64,000 nucleotides of DNA, taken from positions 1 to 64,000 of the forward strand of contig JAPSLB010000013.1 of the NCBI GenBank assembly GCA_031181145.1, read 5' to 3'. The notes beneath the pieces are model-generated. The model worked only from the letters and a program-made list of their open reading frames with translations. It had not been told where the DNA came from and ran no database searches. Both the position numbers and the translations under genes were made by a program. Origin of the DNA: Microvirga sp. GTDB lineage: Bacteria > Pseudomonadota > Alphaproteobacteria > Rhizobiales > Beijerinckiaceae. Positions within the stretch are counted from its first letter, which is position 1; every line of letters starts with the position of its first letter. Shown here piece by piece: positions 57,729-64,000 of this stretch.

Positions 57729-59126
57729 ATGTCCTACGATCTCATCGTCATCGGCACCGGCCCGGGCGGCTACGTGGCTGCCATCCGGGCCGCGCAGCTC
57801 GGCCTCAAGACCGCTGTCGTCGAAAAACGCAAGGCCCACGGCGGCACCTGCCTCAACGTCGGCTGCATTCCCTCGAAGGCGCTGCTCCATGCGTCGCATA
57901 TGTTCGAGGACGCGAAACACTTCGCCGATCTCGGCATCGGCGTCAGCGCGCCGACGCTGGATCTGCAGAAGATGCAATCCTTCAAGCAGGAGGGCGTCGA
58001 TGGGAACACCAAGGGCGTCGAGTTCCTGCTGAAGAAGAACAAGATCGATGCCTTCCACGGCATCGCGCGCATTGCCGCGGTCGGTCAGGTCGAAGTGACG
58101 TCGGAGGACGGCTCCAACCAACTCCTGGAAACTAAGAACATTCTCATCGCCACGGGTTCGGACGTGACGCGTCTGCCCGGCATCGAGATCGACGAGAAGG
58201 TGGTGGTGTCCTCCACAGGCGCCCTCGAGCTCGAGAGCGTGCCGAAGCATCTCGTGGTCATCGGCGCCGGCGTCATCGGTCTGGAGCTCGGCTCGGTGTG
58301 GCGCCGCCTCGGTGCCGAGGTCACCGTCGTCGAATATCTCGACCGCATCCTGCCCGGCATGGACGCCGAGGTTGCCAAGAACTTTCAGCGCATCCTGTCC
58401 AAGCAGGGCTTCGCGTTCAAGCTCGGGGCGAAGGTCACCGGCATCGAGAAGACCGGCAACGGTGCGACGCTCACCTACGAGCCTGCTGCCGGCGGAGCCG
58501 CAGAGACCATCGAGGCTGATGTCGTACTCGTCGCGGTGGGCCGCGTGCCCTATACCCAGGGCCTTGGCCTCGACCATTTGGGCGTCCAGCTCGACAACCG
58601 CGGACGGGTTCAAACGGACGAGCATTTCGCAACCAACGTCACCGGGATCTATGCCATCGGCGACGTGATCGCCGGTCCGATGCTCGCCCACAAGGCCGAG
58701 GACGAGGGCGTCGCGGTGGCCGAGATCATCGCCGGCAAGGCGGGCCATGTGAACTACGACGTGATTCCGAGCGTGGTCTACACGTTCCCGGAGGTCGCCT
58801 CCGTGGGCAAGACCGAGGAAGAGCTGAAGGCGGCCGGCATCGCCTATAATGTCGGCAAGTTCCCCTTTACGGCGAACGGTCGGGCCAAGGTGAACCGCAC
58901 CACGGACGGATTCGTGAAGATCCTGGCGGATGCGGCCACCGACAAGGTTCTCGGCGTACACATCATCGGCCCCGAGGCCGGCAACCTCATCCACGAGGCT
59001 GCCATCGCCATGGAATTCGGCGCCTCGTCGGAAGATATGGCCCGCACCTGCCATGCGCACCCGACGCTTGCCGAAGCTGTGAAGGAAGCGGCACTCGCAG
59101 TGGAGAAGCGCGCCATCCATATGTAA
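57729..59126 (+). CDS. lpd: Dihydrolipoyl dehydrogenase (E3)
   Basis: A 465-residue flavoprotein disulfide reductase. It has FAD-binding [13 protein letters not shown], the redox disulfide [13 protein letters not shown], the NAD-binding [15 protein letters not shown], the second FAD motif [17 protein letters not shown] and the catalytic His-Glu pair in CHAHPTLAE. It reoxidises the E2 lipoyl group. ATG 57729 has GGGGATA upstream and starts at the conserved N-terminus; an in-frame upstream start would place the repeat element inside the protein. Last gene of the TCA cluster. Confidence 0.96.
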   Translation: MSYDLIVIGTGPGGYVAAIRAAQLGLKTAVVEKRKAHGGTCLNVGCIPSKALLHASHMFEDAKHFADLGIGVSAPTLDLQKMQSFKQEGVDGNTKGVEFLLKKNKIDAFHGIARIAAVGQVEVTSEDGSNQLLETKNILIATGSDVTRLPGIEIDEKVVVSSTGALELESVPKHLVVIGAGVIGLELGSVWRRLGAEVTVVEYLDRILPGMDAEVAKNFQRILSKQGFAFKLGAKVTGIEKTGNGATLTYEPAAGGAAETIEADVVLVAVGRVPYTQGLGLDHLGVQLDNRGRVQTDEHFATNVTGIYAIGDVIAGPMLAHKAEDEGVAVAEIIAGKAGHVNYDVIPSVVYTFPEVASVGKTEEELKAAGIAYNVGKFPFTANGRAKVNRTTDGFVKILADAATDKVLGVHIIGPEAGNLIHEAAIAMEFGASSEDMARTCHAHPTLAEAVKEAALAVEKRAIHM

Positions 59127-59135
59127 TATGGCTTC

Positions 59136-59759
59136 ATGGCAAAACTCCACTTCCTCTACTCGGTGATGAATGCGGGCAAGACCACGCATCTCCTGCAGGT
59201 TCGTCACAACTACATCGAGAACGGCGGCCACGTGCTGCTGTTCTCCAGCCCCATCGATGACCGCTGCGGCGTCGGCAAGGTGAAATCGCGCATCGGCATC
59301 GAAGCCGATGCGATCGTTCTGAGGAGGAACGACGCCATCGACGCCATCGTGGCGGCCGAGCACGCCAGGAAGAAGGTGACGGCGGTCCTCATCGACGAGG
59401 TGCAGTTCATGACGGCGGACCAGGTCCGCCAACTCGCCTGGATCGTCGACGAGCTCGGCATTCCGGTCATGGCCTATGGGCTCAAGAACAACGTCTACGG
59501 CGCGTTGTTCAGCGACGCCATCGTGACAATGATGGCCCTGGCCGATGACTTCCAGGAAATCAAACAGCTCTGTCATTGCGGCCGCAAGGCCACGATGATC
59601 CTGAAATTCGACCCCTCCGGAGAGCCCGTGCGGTCCGGCCCAGTGATCGAGATCGGCGGCGAGAGCCGCTACGTCTCCGTCTGCCGTCCTCACTGGACGA
59701 AGGGCGATATCGGCCCTGCCGCGCGCCAGCTCCTGGCGCGAGCCGTCGCCGCCGAGTAA
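59136..59759 (+). CDS. tdk: Thymidine kinase (type II)
   Basis: A 207-residue kinase of the small tetrameric bacterial/poxvirus type. The P-loop is YSVMNAGKTTHLL, the Walker B-like strand VLIDEVQFM contains the catalytic Glu, and the lid has AYGLKNNVYGALF. Zinc-ligand Cys are in LCHCGRKA and SVCRPHW. It salvages thymidine to dTMP. It starts nine bases after lpd and may be read from the same transcript, an uncommon pairing that probably only reflects gene packing. Confidence 0.92.
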   Translation: MAKLHFLYSVMNAGKTTHLLQVRHNYIENGGHVLLFSSPIDDRCGVGKVKSRIGIEADAIVLRRNDAIDAIVAAEHARKKVTAVLIDEVQFMTADQVRQLAWIVDELGIPVMAYGLKNNVYGALFSDAIVTMMALADDFQEIKQLCHCGRKATMILKFDPSGEPVRSGPVIEIGGESRYVSVCRPHWTKGDIGPAARQLLARAVAAE

Positions 59760-59766
59760 ACCCACC

Positions 59767-59934
59767 GTCCCGGACGAAGCGGAGCGCAGATCCGGGATCG
59801 TATGACCTGGCAAGCACCGCCATCCCGGCGAAGGCCACGATCCACAATGGCGACGGCCTTCTAGCGCATCGTGCGGAAAAGTGGACCCGGTTTTCGCTGA
59901 CGCGGCCCTTCGGGTCCGCTCCAGACGATGCGCT
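59767..59934. repeat. Intergenic repeat DNA typical of Hyphomicrobiales
   Basis: The 305-base gap after tdk has no gene. It contains GC-rich imperfect palindromes (CCCGGA and TCCGGGA near 59770-59800). It also contains a perfect ten-base inverted repeat, AGCGCATCGT (59863-59872) with ACGATGCGCT (59925-59934), enclosing the word GTGCGGAAAAGTGGACCCGG. That word recurs between genes in many Hyphomicrobiales genomes by recollection; no other copy is in this window. Confidence 0.6.
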
Positions 59935-60064
59935 CATTCAAGAAGGGAGCATCGGACCCTCTGTCCATCACATGTCGTCACCAGCCTTGGGCTCCTGAAC
60001 TCGCGGCAGGCGGCCTGGCCTGACCCCGAATCGGCTCACGCCGTCCGGAATGATGCGCGGGCGC

Positions 60065-61045
60065 TTACTTCACCCGCGCCCGCGGATGCGCGGCATCGAA
60101 GGCGTCCATCAACCGCGCCGCATCGACCTTCGTGTAGAGCTGCGTGGTCGAGAGCGAGGCGTGGCCCAGCAATTCCTGGATGCCGCGCAGATCGCCGCCC
60201 CTGGCGAGAAGATGCGTGGCGAAGGAATGGCGCAGGGCATGGGGCGTCGCGCTGTCGGGCAGGCCGAGGGCGCCGCGCAGTTCCTCCACCGCCATCTGGA
60301 TGATGCGCGGCGAGAGCGGGCCGCCGCGCGCGCCGAGGAAGAGCGGGCCTTCCGGCGGGATCGCATAAGGGCAGAGGTGCAGGTACTCCTCCACGGCCCG
60401 CTGGATCGCCGGAAGCACGGGAACGCTGCGCACCTTGCCGCCCTTGCCGGTCACCGTGATCGAATCGACGCCGCTGACAGGCGCGTCGCGGCGCTGAAGG
60501 CCGAGCGCTTCGGAAATACGCAGGCCCGCGCCATAGAGCAGGGAGAGCACGGCGGCATCGCGCGCCAGGATCCATGGTTTGCGGTCCTCGGACGCGCGCG
60601 CCTCCTTGTCCGTCACGGCCACGGCGGACGAGGCGGAGAGGGGGCGCGGCAGGTTCTTGTCCGTCTTCGGACTGCGAATCGCCGCAAAGGCCGAGGCGGT
60701 GCCGTGGCCTTCACGTTCCAGGTAGCGCGCGAAGGAGCGAAGCGCCGAGAGCTGGCGCATGAGAGACCGGCTCCCGACCGCCTTCATGCGGCGGGAGGCG
60801 AGAAAAGAGCGGATGTCGAGGGGCTTCAGGCCGAGAATGGCTCTGATGCTCGGCTGTTCCCCCAGGTGCTGCGTGAGAAAAGTCAGGAACTGGCGGAGGT
60901 CCCGGGCATAGGCCTCCACGGTCTTGGGCGACAACCTGCGCTCCTTGGCGAGTGATGTGAGCCACGCCGTCACCTCCCGGCGGGTATCCTCCGCGCCGGG
61001 CAGGACGAGGTCGATCTCTGAAGGTTGCGTCTTTGCCGTTGCCAC
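60065..61045 (-). CDS. xerC: Tyrosine recombinase XerC
   Basis: A roughly 326-residue site-specific recombinase that resolves chromosome dimers at dif with XerD. The N-terminal SAM-like core-binding domain (about 25-115) has SPKTVEAYARDLRQFL. The catalytic domain has the first Arg in GAGLRISEAL, Lys in GKGGKVRSVPV, HxxR in PHALRHSFATHLL, the His in LLGHASLSTTQ and nucleophile Tyr in LYTKV. GTG 61045 is used; TTG 61075 would add ten residues. Assignment as XerC rather than XerD rests on the position beside priA and general similarity. Confidence 0.9.
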   Translation of the reverse strand: MATAKTQPSEIDLVLPGAEDTRREVTAWLTSLAKERRLSPKTVEAYARDLRQFLTFLTQHLGEQPSIRAILGLKPLDIRSFLASRRMKAVGSRSLMRQLSALRSFARYLEREGHGTASAFAAIRSPKTDKNLPRPLSASSAVAVTDKEARASEDRKPWILARDAAVLSLLYGAGLRISEALGLQRRDAPVSGVDSITVTGKGGKVRSVPVLPAIQRAVEEYLHLCPYAIPPEGPLFLGARGGPLSPRIIQMAVEELRGALGLPDSATPHALRHSFATHLLARGGDLRGIQELLGHASLSTTQLYTKVDAARLMDAFDAAHPRARVK

Positions 61046-61112
61046 AGGCGGATTATTGCCCTTCGACCTTGCCAAAAGATGAAAGTTCGAACCTGTTGGC
61101 CTTTGAAACGAA

Positions 61113-61772
61113 ATGAAATTTAACTCGGCGCAGAGACTCAGGAGGCTTCACTTGAACGGCGTAAGAACACCCGTGCCGGGAGCCGCAGGCTATGCAGAGG
61201 CTGCGGACTCGTTGATCGAATCATACGAGAGCATCAGCTTCGAGGCGATCTACGGGCCTCTCCTCGACCTTCTCCCGCAGGTCGGCCGGGCCTTGGATAT
61301 CGGCGCGGGAACCGGTCGCGACGCGGCGGCGCTGGCCCTCAAGGGGTTTCGAGTTCATGCCGCCGAGCCGACGGCCGAACTGCGTGCGCATGCCCGCAGG
61401 CTCCACCCCTCACCCGCAGTCACATGGATCGACGATGCGCTGCCCGACCTCGCAGGGCTTCAGGCCGAGGCTATCCGTTTCGATCTCATCCTGATGACGG
61501 CGGTGTGGATGCATCTCGACAAGGATGAGCGCGAGAGGGCGCTTCCGAGAGTCGCGGAGCTTCTCGCTCCGGGCGGTCGCTTGTTCATGACGGTGAGAAG
61601 GGGGCCCGTTCCTCCGGGACGTCGTATGTTTCACGTCCCGACAGACGAATTGATCGCCGCGGCAGAGGCAATTGGCCTCAGGGTTCTGCGGAGCTTTGGC
61701 ATTTCCGACATGCTGGGTCGGCGGGATGTCAGTTGGACCATGCTTGCCTTCGAGAGGGAAAATCGGGTCTAA
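61113..61772 (+). CDS. Class I SAM-dependent methyltransferase
   Basis: A 219-residue methyltransferase with motif I in ALDIGAGTGRDAAALA, a post-I acidic residue in HAAEPTAEL, motif II near DLILMTAVWMHL and motif III around LAPGGRLFMTVRRG. The substrate is unknown. It is divergent from xerC and followed 39 bases later by priA on the same strand. ATG 61113 sits in an AT-rich stretch; a later start is possible because the first 25 residues precede the conserved core. Confidence 0.82.
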   Translation: MKFNSAQRLRRLHLNGVRTPVPGAAGYAEAADSLIESYESISFEAIYGPLLDLLPQVGRALDIGAGTGRDAAALALKGFRVHAAEPTAELRAHARRLHPSPAVTWIDDALPDLAGLQAEAIRFDLILMTAVWMHLDKDERERALPRVAELLAPGGRLFMTVRRGPVPPGRRMFHVPTDELIAAAEAIGLRVLRSFGISDMLGRRDVSWTMLAFERENRV

Positions 61773-61811
61773 GCATCAGCCGATGCACTTGATGGACCTG
61801 TTTGCTCCCTG

Positions 61812-63974
61812 ATGGCCGCCAAAATCGCCGATGTCCTCATCCCGCTGGCGCTGGACACGGCCTATTCCTACGCCGTTCCGGATGGCCTCTCGCTCGAGGA
61901 AGGCGACGTGGTGCAGGTGCCGCTCGCGACCCGCGAGGTGGCGGGCGTGGTCTGGTCGCTGCGCGAAGGGCAGGGGGCCAATTTCAAGAAGGTGACGGGC
62001 GTCCTCGAAGGGCCGAACCTGTCGCCCAAGATGCGCAAGTTCATCGATTGGGTCTCCTGGTACACGCTGTCGCCCAAGGGCTCGGCCCTTGCCATGAGCC
62101 TGAAATTTCCCGATCCGGATCGGACGGAGGTCGTGCGCGTGGGCGTCAGGCTCACCGCGAACCGGCCCAAGCGCATGACGCCCGCGCGGCAGAAAGTGAT
62201 CGAGGTCGCGCAGGACGGTGTCGTGCGCCTGAAGAGCGAGCTCGCGCATGCGGCCGGCGTCAGCAACAGCGTCATCGACGGGCTGATCGACGAAGGCGTG
62301 ATCGAGACATTGTCCCTGCTCCAGGAGACGGTGGCCGGGCTGCCGAACCCCGGTTTCGGCGACACGGAGCTCTCGGACGGGCAGCGCGATGCGGCCGGTG
62401 CGCTCGCGGCCGCCATGCGCGAGGAGCATCCGCCCGTGATCCTGCTCGAAGGCGTCACGGGCTCCGGCAAGACGGAGGTCTATTTCGAGGCGGTGGCCGA
62501 GGCGGTTCGTCAGGGCAGGCAGGCTCTCATCCTGATGCCGGAAATCGCGCTCACCGCGCAGTTCCTCGACCGGTTCGCCGCGCGCTTCGGAGTGAAGCCC
62601 GCCACCTGGCATTCAGGGGTGACGGGCCGCAAGCGCGAACGGCTCTATGCCGCCATAGCATCGGGGGATGTGAAGGTGGTGGCGGGGGCGCGCTCGGCCC
62701 TGTTCCTGCCTTACGCGGATCTGTCGCTCATCATCGTCGATGAAGAGCACGAGACCGCCTACAAACAGGATGACGGCGTGCATTACCACGCCCGCGACAT
62801 GGCGGTGGTGCGGGGCAAGATCGAGGGTGCCATGGTGGTGCTGGCCTCGGCCACGCCCTCCATCGAGAGCCGCGTGAACGTGGAGCGCGGGCGCTACCGC
62901 CACGTGAAGCTGCCGGAGCGTTTCGGCGGTCGTTCCATGCCTCAGATCCGCGCCGTGGATCTGAGGCGCGAGCCAATCCCGAAGGGCCGCTGGCTCTCGC
63001 CGACCCTCGTCGCTTCCGTGGAGGAGACCGTGGGGCGCGGCGAGCAGGCGCTGCTCTTCCTCAACCGGCGCGGTTACGCGCCGCTCACCCTCTGTCGGGC
63101 CTGCGCTCATCGCTACGAATGTCCGAACTGCTCGGCCTGGCTCGTGGAGCATCGCTTCCGGCGCTCCCTTGTGTGCCATCATTGCGGCCATGTGGAGCGC
63201 ACGCCTCAGGCCTGCGTGGAATGCGGCAGTTTCGATTCGCTTGTGCCCTGCGGCCCTGGCGTGGAGCGGATCGCCGAGGAGGTGACGGAGCTTTTCCCCG
63301 AAAAGCGCTCCATCGTGCTCTCCAGCGATTTCCCCGGCGGCACCGAACGGCTGCGCACGGAACTGGCCGCGATCGCTGCGGGTCAGGTCGATATCGTCAT
63401 CGGCACCCAACTCGTGGCGAAGGGCCACAACTTCCCGCTCATGACCCTCGTCGGCGTGCTGGACGCCGATATCGGCCTTACCTCGGGCGACCCGCGGGCC
63501 GCCGAGCGCACCTTCCAGATGCTGCAGCAGGTCACGGGCCGTGCCGGGCGCGGCGAGAAGCCGGGGACGGCCCTCGTTCAGACCTGGCAGCCGGACCATC
63601 CGGTCATCGCCGCCCTGGTGTCCGGCGATGCGGAGCGGTTCTACGAGGAGGAGACCCGCGTCCGTGAGATGGCGGGGCTGCCCCCCTTCGGACGGCTTGC
63701 CTCTCTGATCGTATCCGCAGAGGAGCGGGAGGTGGCCGAAGCCCATGCCCGGGCCATGGCCATGGTGACCGAGCCTCCTCCCGGGGTCATGGTGCTCGGC
63801 CCCGCCGAGGCGCCGCTTGCTCTGATCCGAGGACGTTATCGCTACAGGCTTCTGGTGAAGACGGAGCGGGAGGTCGACCTCCAGGGCTATCTGCGCTCTT
63901 GGCTGGCCCGCTGTCCGAAGGTGCGGGGCAATACCCGGGTCACTATCGACGTGGATCCTCAGAGTTTTCTTTGA
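61812..63974 (+). CDS. priA: Primosomal protein N' (replication restart helicase PriA)
   Basis: A 720-residue superfamily 2 helicase that reloads the replisome at stalled forks. The N-terminal DNA 3'-end-binding domain (about 1-105; ADVLIPLALDTAYSYAVP) precedes helicase motifs: Walker A GVTGSGKTEVYF (about 212), DEEH in IIVDEEHETAYKQ and VLASATPSIES. A zinc-binding insertion has paired Cys (CRACAHRYECPNC, CHHCG, CVECGSFDSLVPCG). Motif VI is QVTGRAGRGEKPG. Complete within the window, ending 26 bases before the right edge. The gene after it is not visible. Confidence 0.96.
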   Translation: MAAKIADVLIPLALDTAYSYAVPDGLSLEEGDVVQVPLATREVAGVVWSLREGQGANFKKVTGVLEGPNLSPKMRKFIDWVSWYTLSPKGSALAMSLKFPDPDRTEVVRVGVRLTANRPKRMTPARQKVIEVAQDGVVRLKSELAHAAGVSNSVIDGLIDEGVIETLSLLQETVAGLPNPGFGDTELSDGQRDAAGALAAAMREEHPPVILLEGVTGSGKTEVYFEAVAEAVRQGRQALILMPEIALTAQFLDRFAARFGVKPATWHSGVTGRKRERLYAAIASGDVKVVAGARSALFLPYADLSLIIVDEEHETAYKQDDGVHYHARDMAVVRGKIEGAMVVLASATPSIESRVNVERGRYRHVKLPERFGGRSMPQIRAVDLRREPIPKGRWLSPTLVASVEETVGRGEQALLFLNRRGYAPLTLCRACAHRYECPNCSAWLVEHRFRRSLVCHHCGHVERTPQACVECGSFDSLVPCGPGVERIAEEVTELFPEKRSIVLSSDFPGGTERLRTELAAIAAGQVDIVIGTQLVAKGHNFPLMTLVGVLDADIGLTSGDPRAAERTFQMLQQVTGRAGRGEKPGTALVQTWQPDHPVIAALVSGDAERFYEEETRVREMAGLPPFGRLASLIVSAEEREVAEAHARAMAMVTEPPPGVMVLGPAEAPLALIRGRYRYRLLVKTEREVDLQGYLRSWLARCPKVRGNTRVTIDVDPQSFL

Positions 63975-64000
63975 GCCTGACGGCGACGGTCGCGCCCGGC

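Noticed and set aside
56886-59813. 975-codon minus-strand frame opposite sucB, lpd and tdk
   Set aside because: It spans three well-supported genes on the other strand and shows no recognisable family; codon-bias artefact.

Overview
High-GC alphaproteobacterial chromosome, order Hyphomicrobiales and probably Methylobacteriaceae (Microvirga-like). This rests on gene content rather than any marker gene: an Omp19-type periplasmic inhibitor lipoprotein, a DUF4170 protein, an ScfR-type regulator, a long-form isocitrate lyase, a bacteriophytochrome operon with HWE-type kinases, the order mdh-sucC-sucD-sucA-sucB-lpd, and xerC beside priA. There is no phage, CRISPR array or intact insertion sequence.

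Layout. 1-8.3 kb (minus strand): the 5' part of a chemotaxis receptor, a cation efflux protein, then a signalling block made of a CHASE2 adenylate cyclase, a large FecR/TPR/beta-barrel protein and a single-domain response regulator. 8.5-12.2 kb: an orphan osmoprotectant-binding protein, a glutamine amidotransferase, an ScfR-like regulator and a DUF4170 protein. 12.35-22.66 kb (plus strand): nine tightly packed genes, namely a complete glycine-betaine-type ABC importer running without a break into heme oxygenase, bacteriophytochrome, a response regulator and two HWE/HisKA_2 kinases. 22.7-32.1 kb: amidase, DUF454 membrane protein, a broken RTX-type protein, isocitrate lyase and a two-gene RND efflux pump. 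32.1-40.2 kb: an accessory-looking stretch with an atypical LuxR regulator, a methyltransferase relic, a cupin, a second class III cyclase, a nitronate monooxygenase, three small proteins and tRNA-Ala(CGC). 40.3-43.6 kb: YggT, DUF167, folD, a lectin-like gene broken at a seven-G run, and a LysR regulator. 43.8-59.1 kb: sdhCDAB, an Omp19-like lipoprotein, zapE, a TetR regulator and the mdh-sucCDAB-lpd cluster, so most of the oxidative arm of the TCA cycle. 59.1-64 kb: thymidine kinase, XerC, a methyltransferase and PriA.

How the parts fit. Central carbon metabolism dominates: sdhCDAB, mdh, sucCDAB and lpd cover 2-oxoglutarate to oxaloacetate, and aceA provides the glyoxylate bypass. An ScfR-type regulator 14 kb from aceA shares an exact 10-base promoter word with it, which suggests acyl-CoA-responsive control. 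Environmental sensing is the second theme: two class III cyclases, a chemoreceptor, a phytochrome pathway and several response regulators. The most notable arrangement is the apparent co-transcription of compatible-solute uptake with red/far-red light sensing. The left edge cuts the chemotaxis receptor; priA is complete at the right edge.
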